Shown here: in pieces, positions 54,499 to 63,743 of the stretch
How positions within the stretch are numbered: the first letter of the stretch is position 1
Layout of the letters: every line of letters begins with the position of its first letter
Assembly (NCBI GenBank): GCA_013152415.1
Contig: JAADGI010000015.1
Coordinates: 124,001-188,000, forward strand
Origin: Gammaproteobacteria bacterium
Lineage (GTDB): Bacteria > Pseudomonadota > Gammaproteobacteria > HyVt-429
DNA: 64,000 nucleotides
Direction: 5' to 3'
Made by a program: the position numbers and the translations under genes
Notes under the pieces: model-generated
Told to the model about the DNA's origin: nothing
What the model saw: the letters and a program-made list of their open reading frames with translations, nothing else
Databases searched by the model: none

Positions 54499-56637
54499 AT
54501 GCAAGACACACAGACACCAAACGAAACCAGCCCAGAGGCTCAAGCCAAGCCACCGGCGCCTGCTGCAAAAAAAAAGGCCACTCACAAAAAGAAAAACAGC
54601 CACAAACACTGGCATTTGGAAAAAGATGATGCGGGTATTGCCTGGTTGTCTGCAGATCGTGCCAATGCCGGGACCAACTCACTGTCCGCCGAGGTGCTCG
54701 ATGAGTTGGGTGACATCCTGGATTCAATCGCCGCATCCACACCTAAGGGCCTGGTCATACAATCTGCCAAGCCAAGCGGTTTCATTGCCGGCGCCGATGT
54801 AAAGGAATTTGTCGGTCTCAAAGATACCGAGACCGCAGCCCATCTTATTCGCCGGGGACAATCGGTATTCGACAAGATCGAGGCCCTCGACTGCCCCACG
54901 GTGGCCGCTATCAATGGATTTTGCTTGGGCGGTGGATTGGAATTGGCCCTGGCCTGTCGCTATCGGGTCGCCGATGAGGACCCCCGTACCCGACTGGGCC
55001 TGCCCGAGGTGCGCCTGGGCATCCACCCGGGGTTTGGTGGCAGCATGCGACTGATACGCCTGATCGGTGCCCCCAGCGCCATGGGTTTGATGTTGACCGG
55101 ACGCACCATCAGTGCCCGGGCAGCGAAGAAATTGGGTGTAGTAGATTACGCAGTACCGGCTCGGCACTTGAGCAACGCCGCCCGCCACCTTATACAATCA
55201 CCCCCTGTTGCACACCAACCACCACGTTGGGCGAGCTGGTTAAATCATCGACTGTTGCGCCCTGCCTTGGGCTACTACCTCAAGAGACAGGTGTCGGCAA
55301 AGGCGTCGCCCAAACACTATCCTGCACCTTATGCCCTCATCGATCTGTGGGTCGCCCACGGTGATGACCCCAAGGCCATGCTCGCCGAAGAGGCCTTCTC
55401 TGTCGCCAAACTGATTACCGGTTACACCGCCCAAAACTTGATCCGGGTATTTTTGCTCCAGGAAAAACTAAAAGGCCTGGCAAAAACCGCCAAAGGAAAA
55501 AAAGAAGTGTTCAAACGGGTGCACGTTATTGGTGGCGGCGTCATGGGAGGCGATATTGCTGCCTGGTGCGCACTACAAGGTCTCCAGGTCAGCGTGCAAG
55601 ACCGCAAACGTGAGAGCCTGGCCAAGGTCATGCAACGCGCTCACAAGCTGTTTAAGAAGAAACTCAAACACCCACGTATTGTACAGGCGGCCATGGATCG
55701 GTTGATGCCCGATGTAGAGGGGCTGGGGCTGCGACGAGCAGATGTGGTGATTGAAGCCATCTTTGAGGACGTGGAGGCCAAACAAAACTTATTTAAGGAA
55801 GTTGAAAAAAAGGTCGGGCCTAAGACTATCATCGCCACCAATACCTCCAGTATCCCCCTTGACGAGATCAGTAGCGCACTCAAGAATCCGGCACGCCTGG
55901 TGGGTTTACACTTCTTCAACCCGGTGGCCATGATGCAACTGGTGGAAATTGTCACCGCAGACCTTACCGACAAGGCCGTCGCCCAACGTACCGCCGCCTT
56001 TACCAAGCAGATCAAACGCCTGCCCCTGCCGGTAAAAAGCGGCCCCGGCTTTTTGGTCAATCGTATCCTCATGCCCTACCTCATGGAGGCGGTGGTGTTG
56101 GAAAGTGAAGGTGTCCCCGCCCCCGCCATCGACAAGGCAGCGGTGGATTTTGGCATGCCCATGGGACCCATCCATCTTGCCGATACCGTGGGCCTGGATA
56201 TCTGCTTGCATGTGGCTGAAAATTTGTCTGCATCCCTGGGTGGAGACATCCCGAAAAAACTGCGCAAACTCGTCGAAGCCAAACAGTTAGGCCGTAAAAC
56301 AGGACAGGGGTTTTACAAATACAACAAAGGCAAGCCTGAAAAACCTTCTGCTACCCAGGATTCCAAACTCCCCGCAGATCTGACCGATCGTCTTATGCTA
56401 CGAATGCTCAACGAAGCGGTGGCCTGTCTGCGCGAATCCGTGGTCGACGGTGAGGACCTGATGGATGCGGGTATTATCTTTGGTACTGGCTTTGCCCCCT
56501 TCCATGGTGGACCTATGCACTACCTCCAACACACCGGCGTGGACATACTGCACAGCCGTCTGCAGGAACTGGCCAAGCGTCACGGTGATCGGTTCAAGCC
56601 GGACGCCGGCTGGTCATCCCTGAAGGAAATCGGCTAG
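54499..56637 (+). CDS. fadJ: Fatty acid oxidation complex alpha subunit FadJ
   Basis: ATG 54499 (MQDTQTPNETSPEA) has GAGGAG seven bases upstream and gives 712 residues, close to E. coli FadJ. An earlier ATG at 54466 is possible. An N-terminal Ala/Pro/Lys-rich linker (about 15-35) leads into the hydratase domain (GADVKEF, INGFCLGGGLELALA), then the dehydrogenase domain (HVIGGGVMGGDIAAWCALQG, HFFNPVAMMQLVEI). Both enoyl-CoA hydratase and 3-hydroxyacyl-CoA dehydrogenase steps are covered. Confidence 0.92.
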   Translation: MQDTQTPNETSPEAQAKPPAPAAKKKATHKKKNSHKHWHLEKDDAGIAWLSADRANAGTNSLSAEVLDELGDILDSIAASTPKGLVIQSAKPSGFIAGADVKEFVGLKDTETAAHLIRRGQSVFDKIEALDCPTVAAINGFCLGGGLELALACRYRVADEDPRTRLGLPEVRLGIHPGFGGSMRLIRLIGAPSAMGLMLTGRTISARAAKKLGVVDYAVPARHLSNAARHLIQSPPVAHQPPRWASWLNHRLLRPALGYYLKRQVSAKASPKHYPAPYALIDLWVAHGDDPKAMLAEEAFSVAKLITGYTAQNLIRVFLLQEKLKGLAKTAKGKKEVFKRVHVIGGGVMGGDIAAWCALQGLQVSVQDRKRESLAKVMQRAHKLFKKKLKHPRIVQAAMDRLMPDVEGLGLRRADVVIEAIFEDVEAKQNLFKEVEKKVGPKTIIATNTSSIPLDEISSALKNPARLVGLHFFNPVAMMQLVEIVTADLTDKAVAQRTAAFTKQIKRLPLPVKSGPGFLVNRILMPYLMEAVVLESEGVPAPAIDKAAVDFGMPMGPIHLADTVGLDICLHVAENLSASLGGDIPKKLRKLVEAKQLGRKTGQGFYKYNKGKPEKPSATQDSKLPADLTDRLMLRMLNEAVACLRESVVDGEDLMDAGIIFGTGFAPFHGGPMHYLQHTGVDILHSRLQELAKRHGDRFKPDAGWSSLKEIG

Positions 56638-56640
56638 GGC

Positions 56641-58551
56641 GTGGACGTCACTCGCCGCTCACTGTTATTCCGAGACGACCTACATAGGGCTCGGGCTCGA
56701 CAAATTGCGCCGCCACCAACCCCCGATTCTGATGACGCCACCGAAGAGGATGTTATCGCCCCCAAACTCGCGCAAACACTGGATGGCCTGTTTCGGGAGC
56801 GTCTGCGGCGCTCACCCCAAGCCCCCGCCTATCACCACTATCGCGCCAATGACAAAGCCTGGCACACGGCCAGTTGGGCCGACGTGGCCACCGACGTGGC
56901 ACAGTGGCAAGCCGGGCTGCAACGTGAAAATCTAAAAAAGGGTGACCGCGTCGCCATCTTACTACCCAATAGCCGGGAATGGGTCACCATCGATCAGGCG
57001 GTATTGGGGCTGGGGCTGGTGGTGGTGCCGCTATATTTTAATGACCGCGCCGACAGCATTGCCTACATCCTCTCTGACGCCGGGGCCACAGTCCTGTTCG
57101 TGCATACAGAAACACAATTACAAGCTCTGGAAGAAGAATCAGAATCTCTACAGGGCTTGAAACGCATCATCTGCATACAGTCATCTGCCAAGGCCTCTTT
57201 CGACCTGCCGGTGACCTATCTCGACGATTGGCTACCGGCAGAGACCATCATCCATGAGCCCAGCCACGGCAGTAACGACCTGGCAAGCATTGTCTACACC
57301 TCAGGTACCACTGGCCGACCCAAGGGCGTCATGCTCAGTCACTGGAATATGCTGTCCAATGCCTACAGTGGTCTGCATAGCATCATGATCTACCCAACGG
57401 ACCATTTTCTGTCGTTTCTGCCGCTATCCCATATGCTGGAACGAACCGTGGGTTACTACCTGCCTATGATGTCTGGTGCCAGTGTCTCCTTTTGTCGTGC
57501 CATCCCCTTATTGGCTGAAGATCTGATAGAAAAACGCCCTACCGGCATGATCTCGGTACCACGGATCTTCGAGCGCATCTACACCAAGATCAACAGCCAA
57601 CTCAAAGAGCGTCTATTCATTGCCCGCTGGCTATTTCAGCTTACGGTCTACGTGGGCTGGAAACGTTTTCTTTACCACCAGGGCCGTAGCGGTAAATCGC
57701 TGCTTTTTGTGTTATGGCCCTTGCTTGACTTGCTGGTGGCACAAAAATTACGGGCAAAATTAGGTGGCCGGTTACGATGTATTATCTGTGGTGGGGCACC
57801 CCTTGCCTTTCCCGTGGCGCGGATGTTTATCGCCATGGGCCTCCCTATTCAACAGGGTTATGGTCTCACTGAAGCCAGTCCGGTTATTAGTGTTAACACC
57901 TTCACCAACAACGACCCTGCCAGTGTGGGCCCTGCACTCAAAGACGTGGAAATCAAAATTGGAGAAGACAAAGAACTCTTGGTCCGTGGACCCAGTGTCA
58001 TGCTGGGCTACTGGAACAATCACTCCGCCACCTTCAACACCATTGACCGGGACGGATGGCTCTACACCGGCGACCAGGCACGCATCGAAGAAGAGCGTAT
58101 TTACATTATTGGGCGTCTAAAAGAAATTCTGGTCCTGGCCAATGGGGAAAAACTCCCCCCTGCGGATCTGGAGATGGCGATTTCCGAAGACCCCATGTTC
58201 GACCAGGTCATGGTCGTGGGCGATAACCGCCCCTATCTGTGTGCGCTGGTAGTCGTCAACCCAGAACGCTGGGCCAGCCTTGCAAAAAGAAACCACCTCG
58301 ACCCTCTGGACCCAGATAGCCTGAACAATGAAACCCTCAAAAAAATACTGCTCGAGCACATTGCGCTGCAATTGGAAGACTTTCCCGGCTATGCCAACAT
58401 CTATCACGTCACTCCCCTACTGGAACCCTGGACGGTGGAAAATGAATTGCTAACACCCACCCTAAAACCCAAACGCAAAAAAGTCCTGCAACACTACGAA
58501 GCGGCACTCGAAGACATGTATGCAGGACACGAGCTCGACCCTGACGATTAA
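56641..58551 (+). CDS. fadD: Long-chain acyl-CoA synthetase (FadD-type)
   Basis: Starts at GTG 56641, three bases after the fadJ stop. The AMP-binding signature YTSGTTGRPKGVMLSHWN, GYGLTEASPVIS, and YTGDQARIEEERIYIIGRLKE are present. 636 residues, of the FadD15/long-chain type. It activates fatty acids to acyl-CoA for the three enzymes encoded upstream. Confidence 0.9.
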   Translation: MDVTRRSLLFRDDLHRARARQIAPPPTPDSDDATEEDVIAPKLAQTLDGLFRERLRRSPQAPAYHHYRANDKAWHTASWADVATDVAQWQAGLQRENLKKGDRVAILLPNSREWVTIDQAVLGLGLVVVPLYFNDRADSIAYILSDAGATVLFVHTETQLQALEEESESLQGLKRIICIQSSAKASFDLPVTYLDDWLPAETIIHEPSHGSNDLASIVYTSGTTGRPKGVMLSHWNMLSNAYSGLHSIMIYPTDHFLSFLPLSHMLERTVGYYLPMMSGASVSFCRAIPLLAEDLIEKRPTGMISVPRIFERIYTKINSQLKERLFIARWLFQLTVYVGWKRFLYHQGRSGKSLLFVLWPLLDLLVAQKLRAKLGGRLRCIICGGAPLAFPVARMFIAMGLPIQQGYGLTEASPVISVNTFTNNDPASVGPALKDVEIKIGEDKELLVRGPSVMLGYWNNHSATFNTIDRDGWLYTGDQARIEEERIYIIGRLKEILVLANGEKLPPADLEMAISEDPMFDQVMVVGDNRPYLCALVVVNPERWASLAKRNHLDPLDPDSLNNETLKKILLEHIALQLEDFPGYANIYHVTPLLEPWTVENELLTPTLKPKRKKVLQHYEAALEDMYAGHELDPDD

Positions 58552-58645
58552 TGGCACACCAACCACCTTGACGCACCCCACCAAAAACCACATCATTCCC
58601 AAGACCGGAACAACCCAAAGCAATGTCCCTTTTCAGAACACCTAA

Positions 58646-58719
58646 GCGGGTGTAGTTCAATGGTAGAACGGGAGCTTCCCAAGCTCTTAATGTGGGTTCG
58701 ATTCCCATCACCCGCTCCA
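58646..58719 (+). tRNA. tRNA-Gly(CCC)
   Basis: A 74-base cloverleaf. Acceptor GCGGGTG pairs with CACCCGC, D-arm GTTC..GAAC, anticodon loop TTCCCAA (CCC), T-arm GTGGG-TTCGATT-CCCAT, and TCCA end encoded. The sequence is close to E. coli glyU (GCGGGCGTAGTTCAATGG...). Confidence 0.97.
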
Positions 58720-58833
58720 AACACTCGGTACACCCCCCCCTTTGTCGTAATATTAGAGTTTCAGAATGTATTGATCTTATCCAGAACTAGGGCTATTCTG
58801 GCCCCTTGCTAAGCTAAAAAGGAGATGGAGATT

Positions 58834-59133
58834 ATGCCTATCGACACGACCTTTGCTGTAAGTATTGCTGCCATGGTGGCTATGCTCTATGCCCTGTGGC
58901 AAGTCATCAGCCTGCGCGGCCAAGTCCCTGGTGGAGTAGTGGGCCGCACCTGGAATGTATTGACCGGTTTGGTAGTCTTGTTTGCAGTAGGCTACGTCGC
59001 CATGCCCTTTTTGGGGAAACTCTCCCCAGAGATTCTACGACTTGCGGTAGCCGGGATATTTTTGTTTGGTGCCGTCTATGTCGTCGTCACGATTCGGCTC
59101 ATCCATCGCGTCATACAAGTCCTGGCAGAATAA
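58834..59133 (+). CDS. Small membrane protein, unknown
   Basis: AAGGAG at 58819-58824 is nine bases before ATG 58834, so MPIDTTFAVSIAAM is the likely start. Three TM helices: AVSIAAMVAMLYALWQVI, NVLTGLVVLFAVGYVAMPFL and LAVAGIFLFGAVYVVVTIRL. 99 residues. No family recognised; it lies six bp upstream of the next gene. Confidence 0.65.
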   Translation: MPIDTTFAVSIAAMVAMLYALWQVISLRGQVPGGVVGRTWNVLTGLVVLFAVGYVAMPFLGKLSPEILRLAVAGIFLFGAVYVVVTIRLIHRVIQVLAE

Positions 59134-59139
59134 ACAACC

Positions 59140-59610
59140 ATGGATTCGTCTCTGGTTTTCTCCAAGACAAGCAAAGGTGAACACGAGATTGCGTCACGAG
59201 AGTATCACCTGAACCAACACCATCGCATCGCCCTAATCCTGGTAGATGGGCATTCCGACGTAGCTCGCCTCCACCACAAGGCGGGAGGCCTTGCCGAACT
59301 GGAGTCATTGCTCGAGTCTCTGGCAGTAGATGGATTTATCTCAACAGATTCACCCACATGGCAGCCCACGCTAGGAACACATAACAGAGATAAGCTGTTT
59401 TCCCTCAAGGCAGAGTTGATCGATACCGCCGTTATGATTCTGGGGGGTGATGCAGGCCGGGTGACCAGGAAGCTCCGGGATGCCGTAAACGACAAAGATG
59501 GGCTTGTTTACGCGGTGCAACAGTGTAAAAAATTGGTCAGCCTGACTATAGACGAAGAAAAGGCCAGCGAGTTTCAGAAAAAATGTGATGCCCTTCTCAA
59601 TCGGGCCTGA
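59140..59610 (+). CDS. Hypothetical cytoplasmic protein
   Basis: A 156-residue protein. The N-terminal KGEHEIASREYHLNQHHRIALILVDGHSDVARL resembles the start of a set of proteobacterial proteins (KTxKGxEEIxxRxxxLxxxxRxxLxxVDG) with a winged-helix-like first domain. The rest is helical (VTRKLRDAVNDKDGLVYAVQQCKKLV). It starts six bp after the small membrane protein. Function unknown. Confidence 0.6.
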   Translation: MDSSLVFSKTSKGEHEIASREYHLNQHHRIALILVDGHSDVARLHHKAGGLAELESLLESLAVDGFISTDSPTWQPTLGTHNRDKLFSLKAELIDTAVMILGGDAGRVTRKLRDAVNDKDGLVYAVQQCKKLVSLTIDEEKASEFQKKCDALLNRA

Positions 59611-59818
59611 TGGGCTTGTTCACACCGGGGCAAGTTTGCGCTACCTCCGCCAAACCTACTAATGAGTTCATTGGTTACCCAACACCCGCTGATAAAGGAT
59701 GTCGGCTAACTTTCCTTTTCCTTAGTAACACTTGATCGTCCCCCTATACGCCGTGACCTGTTCGGTCGATTCAGGTAGGTTCGGACTCTATTCAATTTGT
59801 TACACACCCACTGGACCG

Positions 59819-60874
59819 ATGATAGCGACCGCCCCCTTCGCCAAGCGCCTATTACAATGGTACGGCGACCATGGCCGTAAGGATTTGCCCTGGCAAGGCA
59901 CACAGAACCCCTACAAAATTTGGGTCTCGGAGATCATGCTACAGCAAACCCAGGTGGCCACTGTTAGCCCCTACTATGAACGATTTATCCTTGCCTTTCC
60001 TGACGTCCGGGATTTGGCGGCTGCACCTGTAGATGACGTGCTACACCTCTGGACGGGCCTGGGTTATTACGCCCGTGGCCGCAACCTGCATGCTGCCGCC
60101 AAACTAATCGTTAACGAACATCAGGGACAATACCCCGCCACTCTGGAAGGCTGGTGCGCCCTCCCCGGAGTGGGACGATCTACGGCGGGGGCCATCCTGG
60201 CCATTGCCCACGGTCAACGGCAACCCATACTCGATGGAAACGTAAAACGGGTCTTGGCCCGCTACTTTGCCATCGACGGCTGGCCCGGTGACAAGGCCGT
60301 CGAATCCCGGCTATGGCAACATGCCGAGACCCTGACACCTCACCTTCGGGTACAAGACTATACCCAGGCTATCATGGACCTCGGGGCGATGGTGTGTCGG
60401 CGTCGCCAACCCCTCTGCAACCGGTGTCCACAACGGCTTCACTGCGCGGCACTTCTCGGTGATTCCGTTCACGCCTACCCATCGCCCAAACCACACAAGA
60501 AAAGGCCCATTCGTTCGGTAGCCATGTTGTTACTGTTTGATTCCAAGCAACAGGTGTTGCTCGCCCGCCGACCCCCTAGCGGCCTTTGGGGTGGGTTGTG
60601 GAGTCTGCCAGAATGCGATTTGGGAGAGGATATTGATCATTGGTGTCAGTCCCGCCTGGGGCTCAAAGTTGAAGTTAATCCACCCTGGCCGTCTTTCCGG
60701 CACAGTTTTTCCCATTTTCATCTTGATGTCACACCCATTCCTACCCATGTAAAGAATGCCAACGCCGTGATGGAGAAGCACGAAACGGTCTGGTATAACG
60801 TCAAGCGCCCGGATCGCCGCGGACTCCCGGCCCCGGTCAAACGAATACTCGAACAATTGAGGACCACCCCATGA
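59819..60874 (+). CDS. mutY: A/G-specific adenine glycosylase MutY
   Basis: ATG 59819 gives 351 residues (MIATAPFAKRLLQWYGDHGRKDLPW). The catalytic Glu is in MLQQTQV's preceding SEIMLQQTQV, with the helix-hairpin-helix LPGVGRSTAGAIL and the catalytic Asp in PILDGNVKRV. The [4Fe-4S] cluster is CRRRQPLCNRCPQRLHC (C-x6-C-x2-C-x5-C). A NUDIX-like C-terminal domain follows. It removes adenine opposite 8-oxoG. Coupled to yggX by ATGA overlap. Confidence 0.96.
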   Translation: MIATAPFAKRLLQWYGDHGRKDLPWQGTQNPYKIWVSEIMLQQTQVATVSPYYERFILAFPDVRDLAAAPVDDVLHLWTGLGYYARGRNLHAAAKLIVNEHQGQYPATLEGWCALPGVGRSTAGAILAIAHGQRQPILDGNVKRVLARYFAIDGWPGDKAVESRLWQHAETLTPHLRVQDYTQAIMDLGAMVCRRRQPLCNRCPQRLHCAALLGDSVHAYPSPKPHKKRPIRSVAMLLLFDSKQQVLLARRPPSGLWGGLWSLPECDLGEDIDHWCQSRLGLKVEVNPPWPSFRHSFSHFHLDVTPIPTHVKNANAVMEKHETVWYNVKRPDRRGLPAPVKRILEQLRTTP

Positions 60875-61143
60875 GTCGCAAGGTACAATGCATCAAGCTC
60901 AACAAAGAAGCCGATGGCCTGGACAAGCCCACTTACCCCGGTGAGTTGGGGCAGCGCATCTTTAACGAAGTCAGCCAAGAGGCCTGGCAATTGTGGCTGG
61001 GTCATCAGACCATCTTGATGAACGAGAACCGACTCACCCCCATCAATCCCGAGCATCGTAAATTTTTAGAGACCGAAATGGAAAATTTTTTCTTTGGTGA
61101 AGGTTCGGCCACCCCGGACGGGTTTATCCCAACAGAAAAATAA
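60871..61143 (+). CDS. yggX: Fe(2+)-trafficking protein YggX
   Basis: A 90-residue protein (MSRKVQCIKLNKEADGLDKP) with the conserved Cys7 and WLGHQTILMNENRLTPINPEHRKFLETEME. YggX protects iron-sulfur enzymes from oxidative damage. The mutY-yggX order with overlapping ends (60871-60874) is the classic gammaproteobacterial one. Confidence 0.96.
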   Translation: MSRKVQCIKLNKEADGLDKPTYPGELGQRIFNEVSQEAWQLWLGHQTILMNENRLTPINPEHRKFLETEMENFFFGEGSATPDGFIPTEK

Positions 61144-61187
61144 GACTCACTTAGCGACCAACATAACCCATCTGTGGCTATAGGGAA

Positions 61188-61505
61188 CTAATCTCCTCTA
61201 TCAGATTGAATGGGTTGCAATACACCTTGCAAGATCTGAATATAGCGCCTGAATCTCTCCTCACCACTGGCCGACATCGTATAGTAAGTTTGTGGTCGGC
61301 CATGACCACTTTCCTTTCTCGCCAACACATAGTGACCCGCCACCAACTTCTTCATATGGGCATCCAGATTGCCATCGGTAATGGCCAGGGCCTTCTTGAG
61401 GTCACTAAAGGTGCTCTCTCCCCGCGCCATCAAGAAAGCGGCGATACGTGTCCGTACCGGCTGATGCAATACCGGATCTAAAACCACGGGTGACTTGCCC
61501 TGCAT
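61188..61505 (-). CDS. Winged-helix transcriptional regulator
   Basis: A 105-residue HTH_34/MarR-like protein: LHQPVRTRIAAFLMARGESTFSDLKKALAITDGNLDAHMKKLVAGHYVLARKE, then GRPQTYYTMSASGEERF. It follows the membrane protein gene on the same strand 11 bp apart. The promoter of this pair carries two palindromes (62563-62600), so it probably represses its own operon. Confidence 0.88.
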   Translation of the reverse strand: MQGKSPVVLDPVLHQPVRTRIAAFLMARGESTFSDLKKALAITDGNLDAHMKKLVAGHYVLARKESGHGRPQTYYTMSASGEERFRRYIQILQGVLQPIQSDRGD

Positions 61506-61516
61506 CGAAGGAAAAA

Positions 61517-62548
61517 TTAGGGTCGAGTCCAGAACTGTAAATCGATTTCCAGGGCAGGCCCCTGCACACCCAAGTGGGCCTCTCGCTTGAGTCTTCGCAG
61601 GCGAAAATCGTAGGTACGGGATTGCCAGGGCCCCCCCTGGACACGAAACCGACCATCGGGCTTGCCATCGGCCAAAACGATATCAATAGACTTTTTGAGG
61701 GTGATGGACATGGGGTACTCAATGACAGATTCGATGACCTCGCCCCCCAAGCTGATACGGATGGGAATGGATGTCCCTGCCGGCAGGGTCACCGCCTGAT
61801 ACTTCGGGGCAAGGGTCTGTTGTTTAAACGCATCCAGTGACACCACGGGCAAATCGGGTACCCGGGTAGGTGCCGTCCAGGTGTACAAAGCCCAGGCCGA
61901 CACCGCCACTAATAACAACCATAGCCCAGACTCGGCCGATCGACGCATGACACCTCGTCCTGAAGGGGTCACCAAAAAACCCAAAAGGGGCATACCCACG
62001 CCAAAGGCCGCCACCGCAGTCCAGCGCATACCCTGGTAAGGCACTTTAAACATCAGCATGCCGATGGCCAGCGTAATCAATAACGCACCTCCCCACTCCA
62101 GGGCCTGTTCCGAAAACAGGCCGTACACAAAAAGCCCCAAACCGATTAACACGATCCAGATGGTGTAGGACATATACCCCCCACCAAAAAAGACCATGGC
62201 AAAGTTCAAAAGGATGCCCATACCGAGCAGCAGCCACCACAACTTTAAGACCTGGCCCTGAACAAAGGACACCGTTTCATCTCGAGACCGCCGCAAGGCC
62301 CGTGTCCTTCGAAAATCCAGCCAACAAGCGGAAAAAATGACGCCGCCCAAAAGCAAGACCACCGCCACGGCCCGCTGCCAACGTTCTGGCAGGGTCTGGT
62401 GGTTGATCAGCATTTCGCCAATGACACACAACAGCGCCCCGGCCAGGCCCCAAATTACCAGGCTGTGACGCTCTATACGGATGCTGCGATGCCCACTCGC
62501 GAGCATGGATTGGATGGCTTCGATCTGACTATCGGCAGTAGTGGCCAT
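61517..62548 (-). CDS. Polytopic membrane protein cotranscribed with the winged-helix regulator
   Basis: ATG 62548 (MATTADSQIEAIQSMLASGHRSI) has AAGGAG eight bases upstream and gives 343 residues. About seven TM helices (residues 30-235) and a C-terminal extracytoplasmic strand-rich part (about 240-343). The latter contains VSLDAFKQQTLAPKYQAVTLPAGTSIPI. I do not recognise a family; a sensory or transport role under the paired regulator is inferred. Confidence 0.72.
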   Translation of the reverse strand: MATTADSQIEAIQSMLASGHRSIRIERHSLVIWGLAGALLCVIGEMLINHQTLPERWQRAVAVVLLLGGVIFSACWLDFRRTRALRRSRDETVSFVQGQVLKLWWLLLGMGILLNFAMVFFGGGYMSYTIWIVLIGLGLFVYGLFSEQALEWGGALLITLAIGMLMFKVPYQGMRWTAVAAFGVGMPLLGFLVTPSGRGVMRRSAESGLWLLLVAVSAWALYTWTAPTRVPDLPVVSLDAFKQQTLAPKYQAVTLPAGTSIPIRISLGGEVIESVIEYPMSITLKKSIDIVLADGKPDGRFRVQGGPWQSRTYDFRLRRLKREAHLGVQGPALEIDLQFWTRP

Positions 62549-62562
62549 GATGCGCTCCTTTA

Positions 62563-62606
62563 CTCTGTAATGCAGAGTATTATAGCTCTGCATTACAGAG
62601 TGTCAA
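62563..62606 (-). promoter_or_regulatory. Consensus sigma-70 promoter with two palindromic operators
   Basis: On the minus strand TTGACA (62606-62601), 16-base spacer, TATAAT (62584-62579). The two 15-mers CTCTGtaatgCAGAG (62563-62577) and CTCTGcattaCAGAG (62586-62600) are exact reverse complements, each itself palindromic (CTCTG-N5-CAGAG). One fills the spacer and the other covers the start region. The winged-helix protein encoded at 61188 is the obvious ligand. Confidence 0.8.
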
Positions 62607-62772
62607 CCCTTTAAAATACCCCCGCTTTGGTGAAATGAAACAGGGGTCTGGAATAACGGGATTTTTTACAAGCCTGGGGGACTTCTCTATAATGCGCGCT
62701 CCGCCGTCCGGGCCAGAAAGTGTGAAGACACCAGCGCAGACACGGCGCCTAAAGATGGTAACGAAAGATTAT

Positions 62773-62848
62773 GGCCAGGTAGCTCAGTCGGTAGAGCAGG
62801 GGACTGAAAATCCCCGTGTCGGCAGTTCGATTCTGTCCCTGGCCACCA
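62773..62848 (+). tRNA. tRNA-Phe(GAA)
   Basis: A 76-base cloverleaf. GGCCAGG pairs with CCTGGCC; D-arm GCTC..GAGC; anticodon stem GGGGA/TCCCC with loop CTGAAAA (GAA); T-arm GGCAG-TTCGATT-CTGTC; ACCA encoded. Phe identity is clear. Confidence 0.97.
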
Positions 62849-63155
62849 TATTATCAAGGACTTAGCGTCCATTAGCTCCCTTCCGAAATTTCCTTGCGTA
62901 AATCTTGCGGAAGGACTGTTTTAAGAAACACTCAGCCTGCGCAAAACCACGATGCGAGAAGGGCAAAAGACAAGACTCTATTTTTGACCTGCTCGTTTCG
63001 ACCTACGTTTGAAGCAAAATATCCTCTTGCCCAGAAATGTTGTCAGACATGATTTCTTTGTCTACCCGTATAGGTCCGGACAATGTGAATGGTGCTTTCC
63101 CCCTTTATGAACCCAAGCACCTGCGATACTGGATGTTTGGGTAGAATCGATACCA
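62849..63155. other. 307-bp region between tRNA-Phe and the Fic gene
   Basis: CCTTCCG (62879-62885) and CGGAAGG (62908-62914) followed by GTTTT could be a weak terminator of tRNA-Phe. No coding frame is convincing. I looked for a repeat of the tRNA 3' end that would mark an integrated element and found none in the window. Confidence 0.45.
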
Positions 63156-63743
63156 TTAGGACCGAACAAAATTCAGCAACAGACCAATATCGTGGTTATC
63201 GGCAGCACGGAGGGCTGCGATATAGGCTTGTCGCGTCTTGCCAGGATCAACCAGATTGGCACGCCCCCACGAAAAACGCGGGCGGTCCATAGCCACTAAT
63301 AGCAAGTCGGTCACTAACCGAGCATGTCGGCCATTACCATTCGGGAAGGGATGGATCGATACAAGGCGGTGATGAAACCGCGCCGCGATTTCATCCGGCT
63401 CATAGGTCTCGTTCTCAACCCAGTATCGACAATCATCGATAAGCTGTCGGAGGTCATTTGGGATGCGATAGGCATCAACTCCGATATTGCGCACCGAACG
63501 GCGAAACGTGCCAGCCCACCGCCAGACACGGCCAAACACCCGCTTATGAAGGTTGGTGAGAAACCGCTCATCCAGTACATCACGCTTGCGTGTAAACGCC
63601 CATTCTTCCACCTCAAGAATATTGGCTTGCTCCGCTTCATTGAGTTCGGCCCGAAGTGTGATGTAGGAGGGGATCAAATCTTCCCGCTCTTCTCCTGTCA
63701 GCGGTGTAGAGGCGTCATCCTGTTCCTCCAGGGGATCAGTCAT
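63156..63743 (-). CDS. Fic-domain protein (mobile mystery protein B)
   Basis: ATG 63743 overlaps the stop of the upstream gene (ATGA). 195 residues. The Fic motif is HPFPNGNGRHARL at 131-143, and the flap region precedes it (RRSVRNIGVDAYRIP). Fic enzymes transfer AMP (or similar) to target proteins. The gene order HTH protein then Fic matches the mobile mystery protein A/B pair. Inhibitory-helix motif (S/T)xxxE(G/N) was not found at the N-terminus. Confidence 0.88.
   Translation of the reverse strand: MTDPLEEQDDASTPLTGEEREDLIPSYITLRAELNEAEQANILEVEEWAFTRKRDVLDERFLTNLHKRVFGRVWRWAGTFRRSVRNIGVDAYRIPNDLRQLIDDCRYWVENETYEPDEIAARFHHRLVSIHPFPNGNGRHARLVTDLLLVAMDRPRFSWGRANLVDPGKTRQAYIAALRAADNHDIGLLLNFVRS

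Noticed and set aside
20971-59675. 15-base word AATGAGTTCATTGGT at 20972 and again at 59661
   Set aside because: One or more shared 15-mers are expected by chance in 64 kb; contexts differ outside the word, although the inner AATGA-gt-TCATT is palindromic.
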